Assembly: GCA_963169355.1 (NCBI GenBank)
Contig: CAUJCR010000061.1
Coordinates: 1 to 64,000 of the forward strand
DNA: 64,000 nt
Source of the DNA: Bacteroidota bacterium
GTDB taxonomy: Bacteria > Bacteroidota > Bacteroidia > B-17B0 > Aurantibacillaceae
Direction of reading: 5' to 3'
How positions within the stretch are numbered: the first letter of the stretch is position 1; each line of letters opens with the position of its first letter. Below, one piece after another: positions 56,331 through 64,000 of this stretch. Both the position numbers and the translations under genes were made by a program. Under the pieces are notes generated by a model. The model did no database searches. It saw nothing but the letters and a program-made list of their open reading frames with translations, and had not been told where the DNA came from.

Positions 56331-57401
56331 ATGCTACGTTATATTATATCGGGATTTATTGGGATTTTTATTTCATTAAATATGAATGCTGGTATTATTG
56401 CAGGCGAAATATTTTATAAATGGTTAAATGGTTATACTTACGAAGTAAAGTTATGTTTGTATAGCGAAATAGGTTCCGCTAGTTTACCCGAACGCTGTCA
56501 AGACACCATAGATTTTGGTGATGGTACGAGTGCAGTTGTACTAAGAAGTAACGGTCCTATAGCTGGCTGTTCGCCTGCACACGATGGTATTCCTATTACT
56601 CCATACATAAAGTATAGCGAATATATTGCAACACATACTTATCCTGGTGCAGGAACTTATTACATCCATAATTCTATATATACAAAAAGAGATTCGTCTA
56701 TTATTAATATTCCAAACTCTATTAATCAAGATTTACATTTAGAAGCTATGTTGGTTATCCCAAGTTTTGGTGTAACCCACAACACATCTCCTAATTATAA
56801 CAACATTCCTATTTTAGACGGCTGTTTAAACGGTAATTGTTTTAATTTTAACTCCGTTGGTAATGATGCAGATGGCGATAGCCTCTCTTACGAGATATTA
56901 CCTTGTAGTGGCGTATCGGGTTACACCTATCCCAATGCTGGAACAAGCGGCACATATAGTATTCAAGCAACAAATGGTTTATTAAGTTGGTGCAATCCAC
57001 AGTTTCAAGGAAAATACAATACTTTAATAAATATTAAACAATGGCAAAATGATAGTAGTGGTAATTACCAATTAATTGGTTACTCACAAAGAGATGTGCG
57101 CTTTGTTGTAAACACCTGTACTGGCATTCATGATGTAAGTATTTTAAATGAAATGGTAACAGTTAGTCCAAATCCATTCTTAAATGAAATTAAGATACAA
57201 TTTAACCCAACAAATAACGCACGCCATCAAATTACTTTATTAGATGTTACAGGGCGAGCGCTAACCAGCTTTAATTCTTACGATACAGAACATTCTATAA
57301 CCGTAAATCTTTCTCCTTTAAACCTTAGCAAAGGCATTTATTTTTTAAAAATAAATGATGAGAAAGGAAACGTATTATTTAAAAAAATAATGAAACAATA
57401 A
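56331..57401 (+). CDS. T9SS cargo protein with type A sorting domain, paralogous to the next gene
   Basis: The 356-aa protein has a signal peptide (about 1-22). An extracellular domain of about 245 residues follows, opening AGEIFYKWLNGYTYEVKLC and containing RCQDTIDFGDGTSAVVLRSNGP, GCSPAHDGIPIT, NDADGDSLSYE and LSWCNPQFQGKYN. The end is a type A sorting domain (VSPNPFLNEIKIQF, LLDVTGRAL, LSKGIYFLKINDEKG). The extracellular domain is shared with the 897-aa protein encoded directly downstream and is common at the N terminus of Bacteroidota surface proteins. Its cysteines are probably disulfide-linked. The ligand is unknown. The stop codon abuts the GTG ATG start of the next gene. Confidence 0.87.
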   Translation: MLRYIISGFIGIFISLNMNAGIIAGEIFYKWLNGYTYEVKLCLYSEIGSASLPERCQDTIDFGDGTSAVVLRSNGPIAGCSPAHDGIPITPYIKYSEYIATHTYPGAGTYYIHNSIYTKRDSSIINIPNSINQDLHLEAMLVIPSFGVTHNTSPNYNNIPILDGCLNGNCFNFNSVGNDADGDSLSYEILPCSGVSGYTYPNAGTSGTYSIQATNGLLSWCNPQFQGKYNTLINIKQWQNDSSGNYQLIGYSQRDVRFVVNTCTGIHDVSILNEMVTVSPNPFLNEIKIQFNPTNNARHQITLLDVTGRALTSFNSYDTEHSITVNLSPLNLSKGIYFLKINDEKGNVLFKKIMKQ

Positions 57402-60095
57402 GTGATGTTTAAGTTCCGATATATATTATACACAACACTATTTACCATCTTATGTGTGTATGCCAAGGCTACGCATAATAGGGCTGGAGAAATTACTTAC
57501 CGTTGGTTGGGAGGCTACAAATATGAAATTAAAATAACAACCTATACTAATATTGGCTCTGCCAATTTAGCCGATCGTTGCGAAGACACTTTATATTTTG
57601 GCGACGGCACGAGTGCAGTTGTATTTAGGAGCAATGGCCCTGTAGGTGGCTGTTCGCCAGCGCATGAAGGGGTTCCAATTACTACAACCATAAAACTAAA
57701 TGAATACATCACACAACATGTTTATCCTGGTCCAGGCACTTATAGGTTAAGCATGAAAGATCCAAACCGAAATGCAGGTATTTTGAATATGCTCAACTCA
57801 GTGAATCAAGCTTTTTATATTGAATCTTATTTGATAATTCCTACCTTTGGTATTACTCACAATTCATCTCCCATACTTACATTTCCACCTATTGATAATG
57901 GCTGTGTTGGAAAATGTTTTATGCACAACCCAGGTGCGGTAGATGCCGATGGTGATAGTTTATCTTACGAACTCACCACTTGCAAAGCCGATATTGGTGT
58001 AACCTGTGCTGGTTATACTTATCCTGCTACTGGCGGCGGTATTTATACCATAGATCCTATTACTGGAACACTTACTTGGTGTACACCACAATTACAAGGA
58101 GAATACAACTTAGCTATTTTAATAAAAGAATGGCGAAAAAAAGATGACGGCACTTACTTTATGGTTGGCTCTGTATTAAGAGATTTACAAGTAGATGTAG
58201 GAGCGTGTAACAACAACCCTCCTGTTATAAAACCAATTACCGATACCTGTATTGTAGCAGGTAGCATCATTACCAAAACGATTTCGGCAAGCGACCCTGA
58301 TGTAGATTTTTTAACCTTAGAGGCCAACGGTGGTCCATTTAATGTGTCGGCACCACTTGCTACATTTTCATCACCTCCTGGTGTAAGCCCTGTAACCGGT
58401 ATTTTTACTTGGCAAACAACTTGTGTACATGTTAGAAAAACGCCTTATCAAGTAACCGTTAAAGTAAAAGATAGCGATCCAATGGTAAGTCTTGTTGATT
58501 TTAAATCGTTTAACATCAAAGTTATTCCTCCTGCTCCTCAAAATGTAACCGCACAACCTATAGGCACAAGCATTAAAGTAACTTGGAATAAACCAGCTTG
58601 TTATAATAGCTCAGCACCTAATCCTTTAGTACGCTATTGCGTATATAGAAAGGCAGATTGCAACCCTTGGTTACCTAGTTATTGCGAAGTTGGCGTGCCT
58701 AGTAGTGCAGGCTATACAAAAATTGGTTGTACAAGTAGTTTAAATGACACCACCTTGCTTGATACAAATAGTGGCAATGGTCTTTCTCAAGGCACCAACT
58801 ATCATTACGTAGTTGTGGCGGTGTATTTAGATGGCTCCGAGAGCTACGCCTCTGCACAAAGTAATTGCGTACAATTAAAAAGAGATGTGCCTATTTTGGT
58901 AAATGTAGATGTGCAATCTACCGATGTAAGCACCGGAACGGTTTCTGTAAGATGGATTAAACCTGTATTAGGCGCTAGTAATTTAGATACCGTTGCCGTT
59001 ACTGGTCCTTATGAATTTAGATTGTATCATTACAATGGCTTTTCTGGCACTTTCTCACAAATTTATAGTGTAACTAAGCCATACTTTGCAGCGTTAAATC
59101 AATTAAGCGATACTACTTTTATTCATACGAACATTAATACACAAACATCAGCTCACACCTATAAAATTGAATTTTATGCCAATGGCATTTTTGTAGGTGA
59201 TGGACAAAAAGCATCTTCTGTATTTTTAAGTTTAACACCAGCCGGAAATCAAATCACATTAAGCTGGCAAGAACTTACACCTTGGGCAAATTATAAATAT
59301 TACATTTATAGAAAAGCGCCATTGCAAGGTTCGTTTACCCTAATTGACAGTACAACTAATCACACCTACACCAACACAGGGCTGGCAAATAACGCATTAT
59401 ATTGTTATAAAGTACAATCTGTTGGACAATATTCCGACCCAAGCATTATTCGACCATTATTAAACTTTTCGCAAGAGGCTTGTGAAAAACCAAAAGACAC
59501 CACACCGCCTTGTTCGCCATTATTAAACATTACATCTAATTGCATAACGCCTAGCGTAAAATTAGTGTGGAATAATCCTAATCATAGTTGTGCTAATGAT
59601 GTGGTAAAATATAATATTTATTATAGCGAAACAGACGATGAAGATACCCCATTACAAATTATAGATTCCATTAGAACATTATCTGATACAATTATTGTGT
59701 TTGATAATTTAACGTCTATAGCAGGATGCTATGCTATTACCGCCGTAGATTCATCAGGTAATGAAAGTGCAATTACTGACAAAGTGTGTATTGATAATTG
59801 CCCTGAATACGAATTACCTAATGTTATTACCATTAATGGCGATGGTGTGAATGATTTCTTTAAAGCCATCAAAAATCGATATGTGAAAGATATTGATTTG
59901 AAAATTTATAACCGATGGGGCACACTTGTATTTGAAACCACTGACCCAGCATTTATGTGGGATGGTACATCCTTGCAATCAAAACTACCGTGTACAGACG
60001 GTACTTATTTCTACATTTGCGAGGTGAACGAAATTAGGGTAATGAAAACAGAGCCTAGAAAACTAAAAGGCTTTCTTCAGATATTCAACCAATAG
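57402..60095 (+). CDS. T9SS surface protein with fibronectin-like domains and gliding-type C-terminal domain
   Basis: The start could be GTG at 57402 or the ATG at 57405; the latter is more likely. The 897-aa product has a signal peptide (ends YAKA) and the same N-terminal domain as its upstream neighbour (THNRAGEITYRWLGGYKYEIK, FGDGTSAVVFRSNGP, GCSPAHEGVPIT). A cadherin-like stretch (about 280-380; SASDPDVDFLTLEA) and three or so fibronectin III-like domains (about 385-790; APQNVTAQPIGTSIKVTWNKP) follow. The end is a CHU_C/type B sorting domain (about 805-897; NVITINGDGVNDFFKA, LKIYNRWGTLVFET, FMWDGTS). It has many cysteines. It is probably T9SS-exported and attached to the cell surface. A histidine kinase gene starts 11 bases downstream. 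Confidence 0.88.
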   Translation: MMFKFRYILYTTLFTILCVYAKATHNRAGEITYRWLGGYKYEIKITTYTNIGSANLADRCEDTLYFGDGTSAVVFRSNGPVGGCSPAHEGVPITTTIKLNEYITQHVYPGPGTYRLSMKDPNRNAGILNMLNSVNQAFYIESYLIIPTFGITHNSSPILTFPPIDNGCVGKCFMHNPGAVDADGDSLSYELTTCKADIGVTCAGYTYPATGGGIYTIDPITGTLTWCTPQLQGEYNLAILIKEWRKKDDGTYFMVGSVLRDLQVDVGACNNNPPVIKPITDTCIVAGSIITKTISASDPDVDFLTLEANGGPFNVSAPLATFSSPPGVSPVTGIFTWQTTCVHVRKTPYQVTVKVKDSDPMVSLVDFKSFNIKVIPPAPQNVTAQPIGTSIKVTWNKPACYNSSAPNPLVRYCVYRKADCNPWLPSYCEVGVPSSAGYTKIGCTSSLNDTTLLDTNSGNGLSQGTNYHYVVVAVYLDGSESYASAQSNCVQLKRDVPILVNVDVQSTDVSTGTVSVRWIKPVLGASNLDTVAVTGPYEFRLYHYNGFSGTFSQIYSVTKPYFAALNQLSDTTFIHTNINTQTSAHTYKIEFYANGIFVGDGQKASSVFLSLTPAGNQITLSWQELTPWANYKYYIYRKAPLQGSFTLIDSTTNHTYTNTGLANNALYCYKVQSVGQYSDPSIIRPLLNFSQEACEKPKDTTPPCSPLLNITSNCITPSVKLVWNNPNHSCANDVVKYNIYYSETDDEDTPLQIIDSIRTLSDTIIVFDNLTSIAGCYAITAVDSSGNESAITDKVCIDNCPEYELPNVITINGDGVNDFFKAIKNRYVKDIDLKIYNRWGTLVFETTDPAFMWDGTSLQSKLPCTDGTYFYICEVNEIRVMKTEPRKLKGFLQIFNQ

Positions 60096-60106
60096 TTTAA
60101 TTAACG

Positions 60107-61069
60107 GTGTCGAAAAGAACTACTTGGATATTTTTTATTTTTTTATCTTACATTGTTCTACAATTTCTTTGGTGGGAAATTTTACTAGTACGTCATTCTA
60201 ACGAAATCATTCATCTCAAGCAAAACATAGCGGCCATATCATCAAGCGATGAAAAAATTATTTTAAGAGATATTGCCGAACTACAAAATAGAAAAACCTT
60301 ACAGGTTTACATGATTGCTGGAGAGGGTACGGTATTCCTACTTATTCTTTTATACGGTGCTTACTTAGTAAGAAAAGCCATTAAACAAGAAAACGAATTA
60401 TTAAGTCAAAAAAATAATTTTATATTAAGTGTGTCACATGAATTAAAAACACCCATTGCAGCTACTAAACTACAACTACAAACTTTACTAAAGCATGAAT
60501 TAGATAGAGAAAAACAAAAAGAATTGCTTAATAATGCGTTGACAGAAAACAACAGGTTACATAAGCTAGTAGATAATGTATTAATAGTTAACCAAATTGA
60601 AAACAATAATTTAGGCACACAAAAACAATTGCTCAACCTAAGCGACCTCGTAAAGGAAACCCTTACTCGTTATTTCAATGCACTTATAGAATCTAAGCAC
60701 ATAAGTTTAAATATTGATGATGCCATTACTTATACAGGCGATAAAGAGTTGCTTTCTTCGGTAATTATTAACCTAATTGAAAACAGCATTAAATATTCAT
60801 TTAATGATGTAGCCATTACAGTTAGTTTAAAAAAAGAAGATGTTGCTGTTTTAAAAATTGCCGACAATGGTTGTGGTATAGACGATAAAGACAAACGATT
60901 ATTATTTAATAAATTTTACCGAGCTGGTAACGAAAATACTCGTAAAACAAAAGGTACAGGCTTGGGATTATACATTGTAAAAAACATTTGCAACTTACAT
61001 AAGATTTCTATTTCAGTAAAAGATAATACCCCTAAAGGAACTATCTTCGAACTCCGTTTTAACGCCTAA
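60107..61069 (+). CDS. Sensor histidine kinase
   Basis: The 320-aa frame starts with GTG; the next in-frame methionine is at residue 69, within TM2, so GTG is preferred. Two TM segments (about 5-24 and 68-88) enclose a short extracytoplasmic loop of about 45 residues. The HisKA domain has the phospho-acceptor His111 in SVSHELKTP, and the ATPase domain has N box NLIENSIKYS, G1 DNGCGID and G2 GTGLGLYIV. No response regulator gene lies next to it in the window. It sits between a T9SS surface protein gene (11 bases upstream) and an ABC importer (3 bases downstream), so it may sense the imported compound or its uptake. Confidence 0.93.
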   Translation: MSKRTTWIFFIFLSYIVLQFLWWEILLVRHSNEIIHLKQNIAAISSSDEKIILRDIAELQNRKTLQVYMIAGEGTVFLLILLYGAYLVRKAIKQENELLSQKNNFILSVSHELKTPIAATKLQLQTLLKHELDREKQKELLNNALTENNRLHKLVDNVLIVNQIENNNLGTQKQLLNLSDLVKETLTRYFNALIESKHISLNIDDAITYTGDKELLSSVIINLIENSIKYSFNDVAITVSLKKEDVAVLKIADNGCGIDDKDKRLLFNKFYRAGNENTRKTKGTGLGLYIVKNICNLHKISISVKDNTPKGTIFELRFNA

Positions 61070-61072
61070 ACT

Positions 61073-62209
61073 ATGATGAAATTTCTTTTTTATTGCTCAC
61101 TTGTTCTACTTGTTTCTTGTCATTCATCTACCACAGAAGATGCCCGTGTAAAAACCGATTCTTTATCGGTTACTGAACAGCCTCTAAAATACGCTAAGCA
61201 ATTTAAGATTAAAAAGAACAAAGATTATACAATTATCGAATTATTTGGAGACAAAACCTCTCGACATGTAACAAGTAGTTTAGTATTGTATAGGGACAAT
61301 AAACCAAATTTAGGCAACGATTATTTTTATATCAAAACACCTGTAAGTCGTGTAGCGTGTATGAGTTCTATTTACACCACTATGATGCAGAAATTAAATT
61401 GCGATCAATACATTGTAGCCATAGATAATGTTGATTATTATAACGACACTAGCATTCAAAAAAGAGTGCGTGAAAATAACATTATTGAATTATCAAAAGG
61501 ACCAAAAGTAGAAATTGAAAAAACGATTGTTTTAAATCCAGATTTGTTTTTAACCTTTGGCATGGGAAATCCTAAAGAAGATGTAGAAACCAAAATAATA
61601 CAAGCAGGAATACCCGTAGCTATTACACTCGACCATGTTGAGGAAACACCATTAGCGCGTGCCGAATGGTTAAAATTTGTGGCGTGTTTTTTTAATAAAG
61701 AATCATTAGGTGACTCATTATTTACAATTACCGAAACTAATTATAATCGCTTAAAATCGTTAACTCAATCGCTAACTCAAAAACCAAGTGTACTTACCGA
61801 AATTAAGTATGGCGATGCATGGTATATTCCATCGGGTAAAAGTTATATGGCGGCGATTATAAATGATGCAGGCGGCGATTATTTTTGGAAAGATGAAAAA
61901 ACAGGTAGTACACCACTCTCTTTTGAGGTTGTGTATGAAAAAGCAAAAGATTGTGATTTTTGGATTAATCAATACAATATAAATTCAAAGGCAGAACTAT
62001 TAAGCCACGACGAACGATATGGCTTATTTAAAGCTTTTAAAGACAATAAACTTTACAACAACAATAAAGTACAAAATAAATTAGGCTTTAGTAATTATTG
62101 GGAAACAGGTGTTACAAATCCTGACGATATACTTGCTGATTTAATTGCTATTTTTACACCAAGCTTACTTCCTAATCATCAACTAAAATATTATAAACAC
62201 ATTGAATAG
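61073..62209 (+). CDS. ABC transporter substrate-binding lipoprotein (BtuF/FepB type)
   Basis: The 378-aa protein has a lipoprotein signal (LLVSCHSS, Cys16) and a class III periplasmic binding-protein layout: KTPVSRVACMSSIYTTMMQKL (about 96-116), VEIEKTIVLNPDLFLTFGMG, GIPVAIT, WLKFVACFF, and in the C lobe YIPSGKSYMAAIINDAGGDY. The family binds ferric siderophores, haem or cobalamin for FecCD-type importers, and the next two genes encode such an importer. The substrate cannot be told from sequence. An ATG ATG pair at 61073/61076 leaves one codon open. It lies three bases after the kinase gene and six before the permease gene. Confidence 0.92.
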   Translation: MMKFLFYCSLVLLVSCHSSTTEDARVKTDSLSVTEQPLKYAKQFKIKKNKDYTIIELFGDKTSRHVTSSLVLYRDNKPNLGNDYFYIKTPVSRVACMSSIYTTMMQKLNCDQYIVAIDNVDYYNDTSIQKRVRENNIIELSKGPKVEIEKTIVLNPDLFLTFGMGNPKEDVETKIIQAGIPVAITLDHVEETPLARAEWLKFVACFFNKESLGDSLFTITETNYNRLKSLTQSLTQKPSVLTEIKYGDAWYIPSGKSYMAAIINDAGGDYFWKDEKTGSTPLSFEVVYEKAKDCDFWINQYNINSKAELLSHDERYGLFKAFKDNKLYNNNKVQNKLGFSNYWETGVTNPDDILADLIAIFTPSLLPNHQLKYYKHIE

Positions 62210-62215
62210 TTTACA

Positions 62216-63214
62216 TTGAGCCAATCAAAATTCATATTCACCATCCTTGGATTTGTTGTTTTATTATTTCTGCTGTTTATTGTTGATATTAGTTTTGGAA
62301 GCATTAATCTTTTCTCCATTTCAAAAAACGACCCTTTATTTTCTACTATTTTATTTGATATTAGAATGCCCAAAGCAATTACCGCTATTGTTTCTGGCTC
62401 GGGGTTGGCATTGTGTGGTTTGTTAATGCAAAGTTTATTTAGAAACCCATTAGCTGGACCTTATGCACTAGGTATTAGTAGCGGGTCGGGACTTTTTGTA
62501 GCCATTGCAACCATTATGGTATCCACAGTAAGTTTTGCTGGACATTATTTTATGGGGAAAAGCATTGTTGTTTTGTTTGCTATTTTGGGAGCTTTATTAG
62601 TTACACTTATCATCTTATGGGTTGCACAAAGAAATAAATCAAATGTTACAGTGCTCTTAGTGGGTTTAATGTTATCTCAAATATTTGGGGCTATACAAGG
62701 ACTTATTGAATATTTAGGGAATGCCGAAAACATTAAAACATTTATTGTTTGGGGGATGGGAAATATTGGCTCAACAACATTAAGTGATTTATCTTTTATA
62801 CTGCCTGTATATTTAATTACTGTACTATATTCATTTACTTGTATTAAATCTCTTAATGCTATCTTATTAAGTGAACAGTATGCTATTAACTTAGGTATAA
62901 ATATTAAAAGCATGCGTATCAGTATTATCATCATTTGTGCGCTATTAGTAGGATTAATAACTGCATATTGTGGTCCTATTGCCTTTGTAGGAATTTCTGT
63001 TCCTATTGCTAGTAGATTATTTCTTAAAACTGCACATCACTTACACCAAATTGTATTTTGTTTATTGCTTGGTGCCATTGTTGTTTTAGTAGCCGATATT
63101 TTATGTCAATTGTTAAGCCATCAATTTGCATTACCTTTAAATACGGTAACCACCATTATTGGTTCGCCTATTGTAATTTACTTATTGTTTAAATCTAAAT
63201 TTAGCATTTCATGA
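62216..63214 (+). CDS. FecCD-type ABC transporter permease (iron chelate or cobalamin)
   Basis: The frame begins with TTG at 62216, six bases after the stop of the binding-protein gene; the first in-frame ATG (about residue 50, in DIRMPKAI) would delete TM1, so TTG is preferred. The 332 residues give about nine or ten TM segments with the family motifs RMPKAITAIVSGSGLALCGLLMQ (about 49-71), FRNPLAGPYALGISSGSGLFV (about 74-94), GPIAFVGISVPIASR (about 243-257) and the closing PLNTVTTIIGSPIVIYLLF. It would form the membrane homodimer of the importer. The ATPase gene overlaps its end by four bases (ATGA). Confidence 0.94.
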   Translation: MSQSKFIFTILGFVVLLFLLFIVDISFGSINLFSISKNDPLFSTILFDIRMPKAITAIVSGSGLALCGLLMQSLFRNPLAGPYALGISSGSGLFVAIATIMVSTVSFAGHYFMGKSIVVLFAILGALLVTLIILWVAQRNKSNVTVLLVGLMLSQIFGAIQGLIEYLGNAENIKTFIVWGMGNIGSTTLSDLSFILPVYLITVLYSFTCIKSLNAILLSEQYAINLGINIKSMRISIIIICALLVGLITAYCGPIAFVGISVPIASRLFLKTAHHLHQIVFCLLLGAIVVLVADILCQLLSHQFALPLNTVTTIIGSPIVIYLLFKSKFSIS

Positions 63215-63876
63215 TAGAAGTAAAGGATTTAAAAATAGGGTATCATAAACACAAAGTCATATTTGAAAACATAGCATTTAAGGCTCATGCTGGAGAACTC
63301 ATTGGGATTATTGGAAATAATGGCGTTGGAAAATCTACGCTTATAAAAACACTTACTAAATCTATAGAACCAATAGGTGGTGAAATTATTATTCAGCAAA
63401 AAAATAGCATTCATTATTCATCACAACAACTGGCACAGGTTATATCAATTGTTAATACAGAACGCATAGGAGGCTTTAATTTGACTGTGTGGGATGTGGT
63501 AGCATTAGGCAGAACACCCTATATTAATATATTTGGAAAATTAAGCGCAAGCGATACAGAAATTATTATGCAAAGTATGGAACGGTTGCAAATTCTGCAC
63601 CTTAAAGATATTTTAATAGACGAACTAAGCGACGGACAAAGACAAAAGGTAATGATTGCAAAATCTTTAGCACAACAAACGCCAATCATCATTTTAGATG
63701 AGCCTACTGCTTTCTTAGATTACAATTCCAAACATCAACTCTTTTTTACTTTAAAGCAACTGTGCGAACAACAATCTAAACTCATCTTAGTGTCTTCGCA
63801 CGATTTAGATTTAATGAATAAATACACACACCGTTCTTTTATTCTTGAAGAACCAAATCATTTTTCCATTCAATAA
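63211..63876 (+). CDS. ABC transporter ATP-binding protein of the FecCD-type importer
   Basis: The 221 residues contain Walker A GNNGVGKST (about 35-43), a Q-loop region, the signature LSDGQRQK (about 139-146), Walker B IIILDEPTAFLDY (about 157-169) and the switch histidine in VSSHDLDL. At 221 residues it is shorter than typical FecE/BtuD proteins (about 250-260), ending soon after the switch region, so the usual C-terminal extension is missing. The four-base overlap with the permease gene indicates translational coupling. It is the last gene of the unit that starts at 56331. Confidence 0.94.
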   Translation: MIEVKDLKIGYHKHKVIFENIAFKAHAGELIGIIGNNGVGKSTLIKTLTKSIEPIGGEIIIQQKNSIHYSSQQLAQVISIVNTERIGGFNLTVWDVVALGRTPYINIFGKLSASDTEIIMQSMERLQILHLKDILIDELSDGQRQKVMIAKSLAQQTPIIILDEPTAFLDYNSKHQLFFTLKQLCEQQSKLILVSSHDLDLMNKYTHRSFILEEPNHFSIQ

Positions 63877-63889
63877 AATTTAACATTAA

Positions 63890-64000
63890 TCACCTCAAAG
63901 AGGTTTCTGAATCGGCATTACTCTGAGGTAAATGGAGTGGCTTAGGTGCCAACCCAAACAAATCATTTACTTCTAAATAAGCAGCTAATACCAACTGCGA
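63890..64000 (-). CDS. C-terminal end of an unidentified minus-strand gene
   Basis: Only one minus-strand frame is open from the window edge to a TGA at 63892-63890. It encodes 36 residues with plausible protein character (LAAYLEVNDLFGLAPKPLHL, then a polar end ETSLR). The gene would converge on the ABC ATPase gene with 13 bases between stop codons. No family can be named from this fragment. Confidence 0.5.
   Translation of the reverse strand, partial: SQLVLAAYLEVNDLFGLAPKPLHLPQSNADSETSLR

Overview
The window is AT-rich chromosomal DNA from a member of the Bacteroidota, most likely a free-living flavobacterial or related lineage. The evidence is abundant type IX secretion system (T9SS) cargo with type A or CHU_C/type B sorting domains, PorP/SprF proteins, PD40/OmpA proteins, bacillithiol synthesis (BshA), a PafA-like phosphatase, a near absence of Shine-Dalgarno sequences, and TAnnTTTG-type -7 promoter elements. 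No rRNA, tRNA, CRISPR array, transposase or prophage gene was seen. No core T9SS translocon gene (PorK/L/M/N, SprA, PorU/V) lies in the window, so the cargo must use machinery encoded elsewhere.

Layout. 1-300: end of a T9SS cargo gene and a strong terminator. 300-870: intergenic DNA with a dispersed palindromic element that recurs at 16.3-16.8 kb. 0.9-5.1 kb: three-gene unit (CapD/WbpM-like sugar-nucleotide dehydratase, PafA-like phosphatase, YciO-type Sua5 protein). 5.3-7.4 kb: TPR/PD40 protein with a SPOR-like end. 7.4-8.6 kb (minus): 3-hydroxybutyrate dehydrogenase and a small lipoprotein. 8.7-14.4 kb: S41 protease, M16 protease, bshA. 14.7-16.2 kb: tiny secreted protein and a T9SS beta-propeller protein. 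16.9-20.8 kb (minus): T9SS esterase, then a FadL-type porin with a degenerate GDSL lipoprotein. 21-22.1 kb: T9SS esterase of the PHB-depolymerase type. 22.2-23.3 kb (minus): ychF. 23.5-25.8 kb: transketolase N-half and a VWA protein. 25.8-26.8 kb (minus): lipoprotein.

26.9-42.9 kb (minus) is the centrepiece. It is a five-gene unit: a 1941-aa adhesin, PorP/SprF, a 2030-aa adhesin, a second PorP/SprF, and a PD40/OmpA protein. Both giants carry an IgGFc-binding-like N-terminal region, 13 or 14 tandem ~89-aa repeats each with two cysteines, three PKD domains and a gliding-type C-terminal domain. In each giant a block of three repeats (about 800 bp) appears to have been duplicated as a unit.

43.1-49.7 kb: TetR regulator with a candidate operator over its own promoter, followed by TolC, adaptor and RND pump genes. 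49.8-54.2 kb: lipoprotein, C45-type hydrolase, ABC-F ATPase. 54.2-56.1 kb (minus): kup. 56.3-63.9 kb: a tightly packed unit of two paralogous surface proteins with different T9SS sorting domains, a sensor histidine kinase without a partner, and a FecCD-type ABC importer (binding protein, permease, ATPase). The right edge enters an unidentified minus-strand gene.

The best candidates for something undescribed are the dual adhesin/SprF/OmpA unit with its three-repeat expansions, the unit joining T9SS surface proteins to a kinase and ABC importer, and the dispersed element with hexaloop hairpins.
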